Notes: a model not told the origin generated them from the letters alone. Numbered from the stretch's first letter, positions 36,545 to 49,499 are shown. The stretch is DNA of 64,000 bases from Tricholoma matsutake (GCA_026075535.2 AP026540.1:3410001-3474000); one strand, 5' to 3'. Numbers and translations are program-made.

Positions 36545-37047
36545 CTATTGTTTCTCCCTTCTCTCTCCCTGTCTTTCCTTCAATGTTGGCAGTTCACTGA
36601 AGGTGCTGTTCCAGCAGCGAGTTTTGGCAACATATTTAAATAGTGCTTGTAGTGTCTTGGGCATTGTAAATAGTCTTGTGATGTTTATGTCCCTTCCACC
36701 TGTACTGTTGCGTAGGGTTTGCCTAGCTACTTGGTGTGCTGGGCAGTGTAACATATAATGGTGTATTGTTTCCTTGTTCTGTTGGCATGCGGGGCATATT
36801 GGTGAGTCAGTTTTTTTGATATGGTATAGGTGCTTAGCTAAAGGTGTGTGTTCTGTTCTTAGTTGCAATAATATGCTGGCCAGTTTCCTCAGTAGCATTG
36901 TGATGAGGTTGATGTACTTGTTTGATGATATGGAGGGGTCCATTTTCCTCATCTGTTTGTACTGTTGCGATGCTTGCCATGCTTTTTGTATGCTACACTT
37001 TAACTTTTCTCCATATGCCCTCTTTCTTGCTGATTTGCTGTGTGGTA
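36545..37047 (-). pseudogene. LINE ORF2 C-terminal piece
   Basis: It encodes the end of ORF2: LASILLQLRTEHTPLAKHL, then a Cys/His motif C-x2-C-x8-H-x4-C (CPACQQNKETIHHYMLHC), as in fungal I/Tad-type LINE C-termini. It ends at 36545. The piece joins in order to the RNase H part at 44597, with the MITE/Gypsy-2 insertion between. Confidence 0.85.
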
Positions 37048-37061
37048 TAGTGTTGCCACAG

Positions 37062-37282
37062 TGTAGCCGTGGCGGCAGCCCCCGCAGCAGAGCCCACAGC
37101 CAGAGTCCGGCATCTCCCTTAGCGGTCACGTGACCTCATTGACAGACACATGCTTGTTGTAGACAGAAACAAATCTTTGCTTGTCCGCGTCCTTTCCGAC
37201 TCGCGTCTAGTAGTAGATGCGAGCCCTGTCCGAACCGTCTCATCTAGTAGTAGACGAGACCCTGAGAGACCACACGGCTCCA
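37062..37282 (+). repeat. Gypsy-2 5' LTR
   Basis: 221 bp, nearly identical to the 3' LTR at 44039-44259; the differences are mainly C/T and G/A at former CpG. It contains two adjacent stem-loops with the same GTAG loop (37200-37223 and 37237-37260). Confidence 0.95.
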
Positions 37283-37734
37283 TCTGGTGACAACAGCGAG
37301 ATTCCTACTCAGCTACTCTACTTGTAATCTCGGGGCATCTGCCATCTGTCAACTCGTTCTTCATCTGTTTCGGCTTTTGGTCCACTCAGTTTCAGCTCAG
37401 TTCTCTGCTCAGTCTTGGTTCACCTGCTTATCTCGGCCACAGCTTCCCGAGTACCTGTCTAATTGTTCATCTGATCTATCTACCACGCACCGGCCTCACA
37501 CCCGCTACACTGGTGAGAACCACACAATGAGACGACAAGGGTAGATTCCTACCATCTACCACACCCAAGACCACAGCCCAGTCCTCAGCAACATCCTCCT
37601 TCACCCTTCCATCAGTATCCGACATCTCCATCAGCCCCATCTCAACCAGCCCCTGATCCCAACCAGCCGTACTGCCTCCCACCCCACAGTTTTCAGCACC
37701 CACCACACCTACCCCTTCCGACGATGAAGACACC

Positions 37735-38961
37735 ATGTCAGACAACACAAAACTGTTCTGGGGCGATGATGAACACGAGGACGAAAACCCCCAGGACTTC
37801 ATCAACGCCATCGAGCACCAATTCTCGCTTAAGACCAACGTCTCTGATGCTCAGAAACTTCGAACGTTTGAGCTCAACTTGAAGGCGGGCTCCATCGCCA
37901 ATCAATGGTGGGACAGTCTGAGCTCGTGGGACAATGACACCTGGGAACATCTAGTAGCTTCGTTCACGAAGAAATGGCCAACCAAACCACCCACTGTGAA
38001 AACAGTCGAGGAGAAGCAAGCCGCGTTGGAACGAACGACGATCACAGAAGAAGAAGTCGGGAAATGAGTAAAGGTGAAAGGAGTCGAAGAGTTCGTGCAT
38101 GTAGTATGGGCGGACAAGGTAGAATGCTTGGCAGCAGCAATCCCTGACACAAACGGTCTCCTGATTGGCGCCGTTCGAAAGAAAATGCCCAGGATTCTAC
38201 AGAAGGTAATGGGTTCGGGGCATACTGACTGGGCAATGTTCTGCAAGGCCGTCCACACAGCAACACTTTCCCAGATCAATGAGGCATGGGAGGAGGAAAG
38301 GGAGGCACGACACATTCGCGAAGAGCTGAAGAAGCTACAGGATGTATGCAGCGCGACGACAAGAGACCTCACCAGCTCATTCCAAAGGTTCACCATAGTT
38401 ACACCCTCCCCAATGCCAAGATTCCCCACACTCCGAAACCAAACCCCACAGACACAACAGAACCGCTCCCCAACCCCAACGTTCAGCGCGAACAATCCAT
38501 TTGCAAATGCCACCAGCCCAAATACACAAAACCAGCCCCCATACCGACAGAACAGACTCCCCATGGAACACATGGCAGACGTCGTACGGCTAGCGCTCCC
38601 CATTCACCTGAACACCCCTGCCAGACGAGCAGCATATAATGCACAGATCGCGCAATGGGACAACGACTACCCGGGACAGTTAGTAAGCGAGCTACGTCCA
38701 TACCCCCTCTCACCTGGAACAGCTCCCATCACATCGGGAGAATGTTGGAAATGCGGCATGATCGGGCACATGAGCCCCAACTGCGACAGTACCAATCAAG
38801 TACTGGCCTTCGAAGGATGCTGGAGATCGATCGCAGCAACGATCAAGCGTAGCCGTCCACCAACCACAACAAGGAATGTCAATTATGTCGCTACCAACCC
38901 GTGGGTCACGAAGGAGGAATACGATCAACAGGTCATCACAGACTTCCTGGCAGAGCAGTGA
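37735..38961 (+). pseudogene. Gypsy-2 gag
   Basis: It starts MSDNTKLFWGDDEHEDENP and contains a capsid-like region (FELNLKAGSIANQWWDSLS). A Pro/Asn/Gln-rich linker and one CCHC zinc knuckle (CWKCGMIGHMSPNC) follow. One in-frame TGA at 38065-38067 splits it; the frame itself is intact to the TGA at 38961. Pol follows in the -1 frame with overlap, so a frameshift would have been used. Confidence 0.9.
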
Positions 38962-41900
38962 AAAGGACCAGGGTCCTCAGCGTAGAATGGGAGGTTCCAC
39001 CGACGACCCAGACCGAGTACCATAATAGCGCAGCAGTCCTTGGATGTAGCAAGGCATCATCCAAGGATGAGGAAATGCCATCTATTGCAAGGTGTACCTT
39101 AGGTAGTGAGGAGGGAGCTTTACCAGTGTCAGTAGTGGTTATCCCAGACACCAACATGTATCTAGCCAAGGCACAATCCATCATTGTTGACCTGTATGGT
39201 GTGGAGAGCAAAGACGAGCAAAGGAACAGCCAACCATTCCTACACACAATTGAATTGCATGGTCCACTGGGAGAGATCGTAAGAATCAAGAGTACATTTG
39301 ATGATGGTGCGATGGTGAACGCAGTCGACCTATCAGTATACCAGAAATCTGAGCACTGCCTCAAACCTCTGGACAAATCCAACCATATCCTATGAATGGC
39401 AGATGGCCGGCTGGTACCCTCAGCTGGCATTTGGAACGGCGAGGTTACCGTTGGCAATATCACATGGGGGGACACCTTTGAGGTCTTTGACAGCAAAGGG
39501 GCTTGACTAGCACTGTTCGGGAAACCATTGCTGAAGAAGTTCAAAGCAATCCATGACTACGACACAGATATTGTGAAAATCCCCAAGGATGGTGATTGGG
39601 TAGTTCTACGGAACCAATACCCATGCGGAAAGAGCACAGAAACAACACTCCCGACCAGTCAGGATTTAAACATCAACCAGCGCACAAACTTGAAGGGGGA
39701 TCACTGCGCACCCCCCTCAAGGCAAGTCTACCAACATGATACTAGTATCAAGGAACCCATTGATGAGACAGCAATTGAGCAAGCAGAACATGGGGAACAC
39801 CCCCTGGACAATGAGGAACAGGAAGGGGAAATTGCAAAAGGACAAGAAATACCAAAAATCCAACATCCACTTACCCAGGAAGGAAACAAGAGACGCACGC
39901 AAGAAGAATGAACCAAGTGGCGGGAAGCAAATGGCTTGAAAGGGAAGAAGACTCGAACAGACAGAGGAACAGCAAAGCGCAATAGGCTAGGAAGGCCATT
40001 GCGGAAGGGAGTACAACCAGCTTCCCAACCATCCCCTTCTGCTGCAATACTACCAACTGATACACCTAACAACCCAGATCCCGCACCAGACCACAAGGAC
40101 AATATATGGACCATCAACACAGAGGTGTGGAACAGCGACTCTAGCACTGAGCAGAAAATACTTTCAGGCACCCTCGACAAAGCAGTGTTCACCCAACAAT
40201 CAGACCCATTCAAATTAGAACGCGTGGATGCAGTACTGTCGGAACTCACCATAGGCGATGATCTAACTCAAGAGCAACGCATAAGCATTGAAAACCTACT
40301 TCACGAGTTTGCTGACTGCTTTGCACTGTCCATGAGCGAGGTAACAGTAGTAGCAGGAGCAACACACAAGCTGAATGTGCCCGAAGGCACAGTATTCAAA
40401 ACAAAGGTGAATCAACGACCACTCAGTGGGCCTCAAAAGGAATATTTCAACGGTGTGCTTGACAAGATGCTGGAGGTGGGTATAATTGCTCCAATCGACC
40501 ATAATGATGTCAAATGTTGTGGCGCAACCACTCTAGCAAAGAAGGTGCATGAAGGTAATGGACTAACTATCGAGGAACTACAGCACCGAGTCAACAACGA
40601 ATGTGTCACAGCTGGGATCCCATCAGCATTCAAAGACCTCCCCCCCTGAGATTTTGAGCAGCATGACACAGCACAAGTGGAGACACAGACCAAGTGGCGA
40701 GTGTGTCAAGACTTTGCCAAACTGAACAAAGTGATGAAAGTACCCCCAATGCCCCAAGGAGACATACGGGCCAAACAACAGCATCTGAGTGGACACCGGT
40801 AGATAAACACATTTGACTTTGCAGCAGGGTTCTATGCTTGTGAAATTGGACCAGAAGACCAGCCATACGTATGCTTCTACGTTGAAGGACGAGGATACTT
40901 CTGTTACAAGTGCATGCCCTTTGGACTAACAGGTGCGCCCTCCACTTTTGCAGAGATGACAGCCCAAGCACTAGGTGATCTTGTAGGCATACTGTTTGAA
41001 CTGTTCGTCGATGATGGAGGAATGGCTGGGGATGACTTCACAAAAACACTAGCTAACATCCGAACACTACTAACCAGAGTAAGGGAGAAAGGGCTCTCTT
41101 TATCAGCAGCCAAGTCAAGCTTCTTCATGACTGAGGCCGTCTTTGCTGGAGCAAGGGTGGGACCAACAGGCATAAAACCAGATCTGACAAAACTGACAGC
41201 TATTGTGGACTGGAAACGACCAACCGATCTGCAAAACCTAGTCGCGTTTACAGGACTAACAGGCTACTTTAGGTCGCTGATCAAAGGATATGCAGCATTA
41301 GCCCAACCACTCACAGACTTGGCCAGAAGCCTTGACTTGCCCAAGGGGAAAGGAAAGGCAGCCTACCAACGTGCCATGAAAGGACACTTGCTAGTTGGCT
41401 CATGGAAAGAGGAACATGAGAAGGCCTCCCTGGGACTAAAAATTGCCTTAACCAATGAACCAGTATTGAAAGGACCGAAGTTCGATGGCACACCATTTGT
41501 CGTCACTACAGATGGTTGTAAGTATGGTTTTGCAGGCATGCTTTCACAATGACACACTGCAGTCCTGCCCAATGGCAAAGAGGTCACACACATGCATCCA
41601 GTTGCATTCAGCAGCAAACGAACATCAGAATCTGAAGAGAAGTACAAACCATATTTACTAGAATTTGCTGCACTAAAATTCTCCCTAGACAAATTCTCTG
41701 ATCTTATATGGGGCTACCCGGTTGAACTAGAGACTGACTGTCAGGCACTCAGGGACCACTTACTGAATGACAAGCTCAACTCCACACACGCTCGATGGAG
41801 GGATGGAGTACTAGCACACCAGATTATAGATGTACGACATAGACCAGGACACCTGAATCCAGTCGCAGACGGCATCAGCAGGAAGTACGTGAACCTACCC

Positions 41901-43469
41901 ACAGAAAAGAATGATGGCCATGAATGGACAGTAAGCGAAGACTGGGAAGCACGAACAGGCATTCAAAATGATATATTCCAAATTGAGTCACTGCCCACCT
42001 ATGATGCCCTCAGAAACTGATTTGCTAATGAAAAAATATTCCTCAATGCCATAGAGGCATTGGCTGAACTAGAACATGGGAAAAGTATCAGAGAAAGGAA
42101 GAAAGCCAAGCACCGAGCAGAAGGGTACATGATCCAAGAAGGGAAATTATGGAAAATAGATAACACCAAGTCCACACGAGCAAAACCATGGGTAGAGTGC
42201 ATACCACAATTAGAGGCAGTCACACTAGCATGGGAGGAACACCGGAATCAAGGACATTTTCACAGGGACAACGTAAAAATTGCACTGATGGACAGAATAG
42301 CTAGCCCACACCTTGACCAATCAATCACCAAGGCAATCATGGACTGTGGTAAGTGCAAAGGACATGGCCCAAAACACTTACATTCACTGCTAGAACCCAT
42401 AACAAGATGCCACCCATTTGAACTTCTTGTAGGAGACACCCTGGCCATGGCAAAAGGAAAAGGGGGCTTTACAAAAATCGGATTATATGCAGACGTCTAC
42501 TCACAGCATGTATGGGCAGATAAATTCAAGACCGCCGCATCAGCAGCCACCTCTTGCAAGACATTCAATAATATCTGCACCACATTCACAGCACCTGAGG
42601 CCTTCATGGTTGACGGAGGTTGCGAGTTCGACAATGACGCCGTTCGTGAGGCATGTGCCATACGTAATGTGGAACTACGAGTAGTTCCAGGATACTCCCC
42701 CTGGATCAACGGTCTGATAGAAGGGATGAATGCAAAACTGTTGGGGAGGCTGAAAAGATTGTGCTCACCAGATCTAGGGGAGGACAAATACAATGCAATG
42801 GATGTACCAGCCTCATGGCCCAACCACCTGGAGGAAGCTGTGGAATTCCTCAACAATTGCATTCTTCCAAACCTCAAGTTCTCACCCAATGAACTCCTTT
42901 TAGGCATCGTGATCAACACAAAGTGTACACCAGCAGAGCAAACAGAGGAGGAAGTATCAGCAGATGAGGTTGAGGTCCAGATGGCATATGTAGAGCAACA
43001 GTGATTAGACGGGTATGCACACATATCTTCTCATGCTCACAAGCGGAAGCTGGCATTTGACAGGAAGGTCTTATCCCGAGCACCAAGAGAGGTCACATTC
43101 AAAGCCAGGCAGCTGGTACAAGTCTACAGAAGTGACCTAGACTTCACATTCAAGGCAGAACAGAAAATGGAACCAAAATGGTCAGCACCACGCCGAGTAA
43201 CAAGCAGAGACTGCAACTCCTATAAATTGGAAACACTGGAAGGACTACCCATCGGCAACAGGTTCTCCTCACGACGACTCCGCAGATTCATCCCCCGCAC
43301 TGGCACAATGCTACATGAGGCTCAAACAGCCATTGAGAAGCTACGGGGTGACCAGGAAGCCAAAGAAGACATTGTGCAGGAGGAAGTAAAAAGAATAGTG
43401 ATTGATGAAGATGGTGACATAGAGTGGGAGGATGTAGAACACGAGGCAGATGAAGAACAGATACCATAA
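38901..43469 (+). pseudogene. Gypsy-2 pol (PR-RT-RH-IN), stops only
   Basis: A single frame spans the whole region. It carries a protease-like part (STFDDGAMVNAVD), RT (FDFAAGFYA, MPFGLTGAPSTFAEMT, catalytic LFVDDGG at ~41010), RNase H (VVTTDGCKYGFAGML) and integrase. The integrase shows a His/Cys finger (H..H to CGKCKG), a VGDTLA Asp, VDGGCEFDNDAV, and a Glu in NGLIEGMNAKL. In-frame stops: TGA at 39393, 39503, 39909, 40647, 41550, 42018 and 43002, and TAG at 40801. There are no indels. Many stops coincide with positions expected to be Arg. The C-terminal end is acidic (EDVEHEADEEQ). Confidence 0.93.
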
Positions 43470-44038
43470 GACCCTGAGTCTAGACCACAATCCACCCTGA
43501 CAGTTGACTGACATTGGTTATTTTCAAGGTCTGACTCCATATATATTAAGGCCTCATTTCGCTTTGGTTACCTCACTTCTACCCCACACCCACGATCACA
43601 TAAATATGTCCGGTACATGGCTTATTGGATAGATGGTGCTTTTTATTATTTTAGTGGCTCTGAGTCCCTTTGCCCTCATCACACGGTGACCTCGACAAGG
43701 CCACGACATTGAACAAGGCGAGTTCCCCAGCTTTGTCAATCCAGAACTTGTTCGACGACGGCTTTCTACCCCAACACGACCTAATATCGACTTCCCACCA
43801 GCTGCCCACTTGAGGCTTCGACAAAGGCCTCTTCCAAAGATAGACAAAACCCCGGAGCAATACCTGTGGCCCTAAACAATGTTTCTGTGTTGGGCCTCTA
43901 GGGGGAGCGATTGTCATGGACATGCCTCCTGAGGTGCATGGGTTGAGGTGAGGGTAAGGCATTGGTGCCTTGTACATACTTGTTTCGACATAGAGTTGAG
44001 ATCGCAACGAGGGTGTTGCTACTGTGAGGGGGGGCACA
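43470..44038 (+). other. Gypsy-2 3' region with a possible extra ORF
   Basis: From 43606 to 43875 a frame reads MSGTWLIG, stop (TAG), MVLFIILVALSPFALITR, stop (TGA), then about 60 codons rich in Pro and Arg (RRRLSTPTRPNIDFPPAAHL), ending TAA. The hydrophobic segment is in the position an envelope-like gene would occupy, but there is no homology I can claim. The purine tract for plus-strand priming lies at 44024-44038. Confidence 0.4.
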
Positions 44039-44259
44039 TGTAGCCGTGGTGGCAGCCCCCACAGCAGAGCCCACAGCCAGAGTCCGGCATCTCCCTTAGC
44101 GGTCACATGACCTTGTTGACAGACACGCGCTTGTTGTAGACAGAAACATATCTTTGCTTGTCCGCGTCCTTTCCGACTCACGTCTAGTAGTAGACACGAG
44201 CCCTGTCCGAACCGTCTCGTCTAGTAGTAGATGAGACCCTGAGAGACCACACGGCTCCA
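44039..44259 (+). repeat. Gypsy-2 3' LTR
   Basis: 221 bp, matching 37062-37282. Directly after it the MITE resumes (atggctcagcc). Its copies of the two stem-loops are at 44177-44200 and 44214-44237. Confidence 0.95.
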
Positions 44260-44596
44260 ATGGCTCAGCCACATTTTTTTTGCTACTTTGGGAAATAAAA
44301 TAGCTAAAATTCTGAAAATATTTGAAGACCTAGATCACATGATAAGCTGAGGGGCTCTCTGCCAACTCTAAGTGATCTGACCACCAGTTCCCATGTTATG
44401 TAAGCAGCTTAAAATGTGGCTTAGCAAGCCACCATTCAAGCCACTTAAATAACATGGGAACTGGTGATCAGATCACTTAGAGTTGGCAGAGGACCCCTCA
44501 GCTTATCATGTGATCTAGGTCCTCAGATATTTTCAGAATTTTAGCTATTTTATTTCCCAAAGTAGCAAAAAATGCAGCTGAGCCATGGCAACACTA

Positions 44597-46341
44597 GCAC
44601 TGTGGTAGTGTCTTCTTGAGGAGTTTTGGTAGTTTTTTGCTTCACTGCTTCCTTTGGTGATCACTTTCTTTGTTTGTTCATCGGCCTGCTTATTTCCCTC
44701 TACCCATTTGTGTCCTGGTACCCATTTGATTGCGACCATGATTCCTTGATGTTTCTTTTGCAGTGCTAGAATGTCTTCATGTAGTGCATTGAAGATGTAG
44801 TGACCTGGGTTAGGTTTTGCTAGCTGCATGGCTGTGATGGATGCTTGGTTGTTAATGTAGATAATGGCCAACTGTATTCCTCTCTCATTGGAAATTAGTC
44901 TGGCTCCCAGCATTGCTCCTACCCCCACTCCTTCATATATGGTGTGGTGTTGTTGTGAGCCAAGCTGGTATCATAACTTAGCTTTGATCCTCCCATTCCT
45001 GTATAAGACTGCCACTGCTCCTATCTTCCCCTCCATGCCCGATCCATCTGTGAAGACTTTTACATCTGGGTTGTCATGATGGATGCTTTCTATTGCTCAG
45101 TTGACACTGGTTGTGATGTCCATTGTGATTCCTGGTTTCCAGCTTGTCTTGTGGCATACCATTTTGATGGTTTTGACATTCTGTGGGCAAATGTTGTATC
45201 TGTGCATGAGGTCATGAAGTGATGTCAGGTGTCATTTGACCAACCTGGTTGCTGCATTGATGACCGGCTTGTGTAGTGGATGCGTGGTGGGCAATGTTGC
45301 AAGTTGTATGGCTGCTCACTGATGGTACTTGTCAACTAGTAAGTGGAATGGTAGGAGGTTTGCCATGACTTCCATGATGTCAGTTGCAGTGGTCCTCATT
45401 GTGCCCATTATCATGATTACTGCTCACCTTTGTACACTTGCAAGTTTGTTCAGTATGGCTTGTCCAGCTCAGTCATCTTTTGTCCTTCTGCCTACATTTT
45501 TCTGTGGTGTGAGGAATATGTCAGCAGCATATAACATATGGGGAACTGCTATGGAGAGTTGCCATATATATCTTGCATTCATTCCTTGAGATGTTTGGGC
45601 TAGCCTGCCAAACTGGATCAACCAGTCTTGTCCCTTTGTGAGAGTGGCTGCACACTGTCCTTTCCAGTTCAGCTTGTTGTCCACTATTACACCTAGGAAT
45701 CTAGCCATTTCTTTTGATGGTATGCACTGGTTACCTGCACATTGTGGGATTGGTACTCTTTTCTTGGGGTTGAATGGGTGCACAGTTAACTTCTTTGCAA
45801 TGTCAAGGAGCTGGAACTTTTCAATTCTGAATTCAGAGTTGTGGTCTTTGGCCCATTCAAAAATGCCTCCTGCACGGTCCATGATGTCTCGTAACTTTTC
45901 ATGGGTTTCCACAAAGTCATTGCCAATGACTATTACTAGTGCATCATTGACAAAGAGGAGGGTCCATTCACCTATTCTAAGGATTGGGATATTTAGTAGG
46001 TCAGCATTGTAAATCAGATAGCAGATTCACAAGAAGGGGTCTCCCTGATCTAGTCCATTTGTCACTATGAATATTGTTGTTTGATAGTCATCAAATGATA
46101 GGGTTGTGCATCGGTTTCTGAGTCGTCTTCTCATCCATTCCATGTATTCTTGGGGGATCCCTCTTTTTCTCATGTTGTGTATGAGGTGGTCGATATCTAC
46201 ACTGGGGAAAGCACCTTTAACATCAAGAAATAGGGCAGATGTGACTTGACCTTTGTGCCATGCATCCTTTACAGTCTTTGTGAGCATGTGTATTGAGTCA
46301 GTTGTGGTGTGTCCTGGTCTTGCTCTGAAATGGTTGGCTAG
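44597..46341 (-). pseudogene. LINE ORF2 middle piece: reverse transcriptase and RNase H
   Basis: Reading down from 46341: HMLTKTVKDAWHKGQ, FLDVKGAFPSVDIDHLIHNM (RT motif A), the NGLDQGDP region, YLIYNADLL, then motif C read as LLFVNDALVIVIG. FVDD is the family norm, so the first catalytic Asp is Asn. RNase H follows: VFTDGSGMEGKIGAVA, YINNQASI (Asp to Asn) and WVPGHKWVEGNKQADE. In-frame TGA codons interrupt it repeatedly (e.g. 46027-46029, 45469-45471). The piece ends at the MITE. Confidence 0.9.
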
Positions 46342-46607
46342 TGTAAGCCTGGCTTACATAACACCATTGACATCTATTTATACATGACTCTCCTTCAGAC
46401 TTTATAAACTATGATGTATACAGTTAATCTCCATTCTTCCTTTTCCCCATCTCGCTACCCTAATACTTTGCTTTTTTGTCATGTCTCTTACTTCTAATTA
46501 CACAGCATTGACTTGTTATTTGCATAATTAGTAGTGAGTGTTTCATTTTCCTTCTCCCCTCCCTATTCTCCAGTGTTTCCTATTCCCTATTAAGGGATAG
46601 GTTTTCA
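46342..46607 (+). repeat. Gypsy-3 5' LTR
   Basis: 266 bp, differing from the 3' LTR (50853-51121) by a handful of substitutions and a few T-run bases. Confidence 0.93.
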
Positions 46608-48107
46608 CTTTTTTTTTAACAAGTCAAACCCTGTCTCAAATGCCTTCAGTTCATATCCCCCTTACTACTCATAGTAGGGCGAGGAAGAACACTCTTGCAT
46701 CTGATGCCACCAACACTGCACCTTGCCCTCTTGCCATGCCTGTCACTACAAACAACATGCCAAATTGTGCTGCTGTTAACACCACATCCTTATCTCCCCT
46801 CACGCCAATCAGCTTGAATGATGTTGTAGAGCCTAGAGCTCTGCTCATCAACTCAACAGTTGAATGTGTTATGTGTCTGGTCCATGATCAGCACGTGACT
46901 GTACCTGTCACTGGCCCTAAGATAGGTACACATGTCAAATGCATGTTTGTTGATTTCCTTTATCTTTTATCACCTCTACACCCCACTGATACTCTGCCTG
47001 AATCCTTGCACCTGTGAGTTCTCTAGTTTCTGAATGAAATCCCCTTCCCTACTTGACATCCACTTATTGTCCTCTCAATTCAAGATCAGAGTGACTAGCC
47101 AAGGAAGACATCAGTGGAAGGATTGGTTTCTTATTTTGGACTTCAATTGCTTCATTGTGCTTGCTCCACTTTGACATCTTGTGCTTTGATCTTTTCATTT
47201 GCTGTTGCCTTCTTTACCACTTGGGTGCTGCTGCAGGATTCAGATAGTTGGAATGTAGGGCTGAGAGCCACAATTTGGAGGGTGCTGCACTTGAAGGGGG
47301 CCAGGTGAAGCAAGTCAATAGTGCTTATAGATCTGTGTTCAACTCCCCGAGCCATAGTCCAGCTGTCTGCTTTCAGTATGCATCTGTTCATCTTCTTTTT
47401 CTCATCATTTCCTTGGACCTTACACTATCACATGCTTTTTTATAATTCCTTCGTCCTGATTAGTTTACATTGACGTTGCGTGGTCCAACTGATGCGAGAG
47501 TATGCATGCGGTTGAGTTTTTTACTTGTGTTTGTATTTAGTTGTCCTCCCACCTTTCGAATAGAGCACCCCATCTTTTGACAAATTTCTCTCCCCAGAAC
47601 CTAAGTTTTACCTCCTACAAGAGGAGTATAAGATTTCTACACACTAAGGTGTAGTACTAAGTTTCTAGTCTCTTTGACTGATTTTCTGCCTCATAGATCT
47701 TTCTTGGATTCTATCTTCTCAAAGATTAGGGTCTATTACATACAATAAGCTTTGAAGATCCAATTCCAACCTCTTCCCTTTGAGTTTTGGTCCTCACAGC
47801 CTTTCGACACCCATGCAAGAATGCAATTATCCCTGAAACCTCTATTTCAACCTCCCATGGCCATATTTTCCTGATGTTCCATGTCAAAACCTGTTTTTGC
47901 CCATTTCCCCCTCATTCCATGGTTCTCCTGTACCCTATCTCTTGGAGTTCAATGACCCAAACAAGAACCTCACCTTTTTCCTACCACAACAACACACATA
48001 TATCCACCCATTTTGTGTGGTTGCTTCCCCACACCCCTCCACGTAAGCCTTGCCACAGACGAGGATCATTATCATCTTCAGACGACTATCTTGTGATCCC
48101 ATTAATA
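46608..48107 (+). other. Gypsy-3 leader region
   Basis: 1.5 kb between the 5' LTR and the recognised gag start. It contains one ORF of 125 codons at 46640-47017 (begins MPSVHIPLTTHSRARK, Thr/Pro/Asn-rich), which could be a lost N-terminal Gag part or a separate product. The rest is pyrimidine-rich and not recognisably coding. Confidence 0.4.
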
Positions 48108-49475
48108 ATGACCATGTCTTCCACTACTGCTACCACGATCTTGAGCCTGAACAATGGCAAACAGCCCATGGTCTCTGCAGGAACTATGAGACCCAAACTG
48201 CTTCACTGGTTTGAACACCATGCTTGTGGGCATCTTCAGAACAAAGATGGCCTTGATCTGAAGAATTTCATAGACCACATTGTATACTCTTTTGAAGACG
48301 CATTATTCTCAGACTGGTATCAATCCCAACAAGAGCTCTTGTCTGCATTGTCCTTCAATGACTTCATGATAAAAGTCCACACTTGTTGGTTATTCAAACA
48401 TTGGCAACAAGAGCTTGCCTGGAAGGTTTGCTCGACAAAACAAAATAAGACTCCATTCTCTGAATTCATTGACTCTTTATGCTGAGACAATCTCTTACTC
48501 AAAGGATCACAATTCCATCTTTCACCTTCCAGACTATGCATGCAAATAGAATCGAATATCTTGCCGCTGCCTTTGATTGTTGGAAGGATAATCATGAATC
48601 CTCTGATGACAAGGTTAATAATGATGATGATGAACTTGACACTGACACTGTTGCAGCTGCAAAAGTTGCCTCAGATGCATTAAAGGCAGAGGTTAGACTA
48701 CAATCTTTTGTCGACACATTGATGAAGCTCGATCAGAAACTCATTGAAGATAGGAATGCCTGCAAGCATGATGCTGAAGAAGCAGTGAGAAGCTTGAAAT
48801 GCTCCAGCTCCTGCTGATGGCGCTTGACGTGTGCCTTATTCTTGAAACCAAACCACAAGAAATCATTGTGCCCAAACCTTGACTTCAACTTCATGCCTTC
48901 CAAAGTTAACTGATTGTGAAAGAAAGTACCTCGAGACATATAATGGGTGCAAGAAATGTCGAGGATTCTACATGCCAGAAGGGCACACTTGTGAATTCCC
49001 TGCTGGTGAAGGATATATTGAGTGATCAATGATAACAGTAAATGATGCTTGCAAACATATCAAATTACCTCCCCTACCTGTACCTCACAATGAACTGACA
49101 ACTTCTGTTGGTGCTGTGAACATGACGTCCGCAAGCAACACGTACAACTCTGCACCACCTCAATCCAGTGCTGCACCACCTGCACTTCCTGTTGCTGTGG
49201 TTTTAGGAATGTCAACATACCCTATCGCTTCTGTCTACCCACCAAATGAAAGCTTGATCCTGGGTGGTGGCAATAGTGACCTGTCTCACAACTCAAATGA
49301 CTCAGTGAGCACACACATTCCTTTCCTGAGTCCCCACCTAGTATGGAAGTGTGCTGTGGACAGCCTCAACATTTCCATCTCATCTTGTATTCATGTTTCT
49401 GCTTTAATTGACCATGGTTCTCCAGCAGTTTTGATTGAAAATTCCTTGGTCTCTTGCCTATGCTTAACTCACTAG
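48108..49475 (+). pseudogene. Gypsy-3 gag and protease
   Basis: From ATG 48108 the frame gives a gag-like protein with WFEHHACGHLQNKDGLDLKN and a capsid helix pattern. After stops and a frame change near 48485 and 48816, a Cys/His motif follows (NGCKKCRGFYMPEGHTCEF), then a Pro/Ser linker, and the retropepsin-like site SALIDHGSPAVLIEN at about 49400-49440. Gag and protease thus lie in broken frames. Confidence 0.8.
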
Positions 49476-49499
49476 CATCAGACACTGCTACTACTGGCC

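Larger units (their letters stand above)
37062..44259 (+). mobile_element. Gypsy-2: Ty3/Gypsy LTR retrotransposon
   Basis: 7198 bp with short 221-bp LTRs (TGTAGCC..GGCTCCA). A PBS-like stretch (TCTGGTGACAACAGCGAG) follows the 5' LTR and a purine tract (gtgagggggggcaca) precedes the 3' LTR. Gag and pol lie on the plus strand in two frames. No chromodomain was seen. A small extra ORF lies between pol and the 3' LTR. No clean 5-bp target duplication could be read. Pol is open across about 4.5 kb in one frame, apart from point-mutation stops, which suggests decay by substitution only. Confidence 0.95.
37048..44596. mobile_element. Foldback hAT-like MITE, split by Gypsy-2
   Basis: Without Gypsy-2 this is a ~350-bp nearly palindromic element. 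The left 14 bp (TAGTGTTGCCA..) are at 37048-37061, the rest at 44260-44596, ending TGGCAACACTA. The two halves of 44260-44596 pair along about 160 bp (ctactttgggaaataaaat and so on). It interrupts LINE ORF2. Flanks show a loose duplication (gctgtgtggta / gcactgtggta). The ends TAGTGTTGCC fit hAT-type termini. A relative sits at 63758. Confidence 0.85.

Noticed and set aside
36091..36545. TGTTGGGGAAAACACC at about 36090 as the start of another Copia LTR
   Set aside because: No second copy, end or target duplication could be found. The interval is better explained as the 3' UTR of the minus-strand LINE, though the junction with the Copia remnant is unclear.
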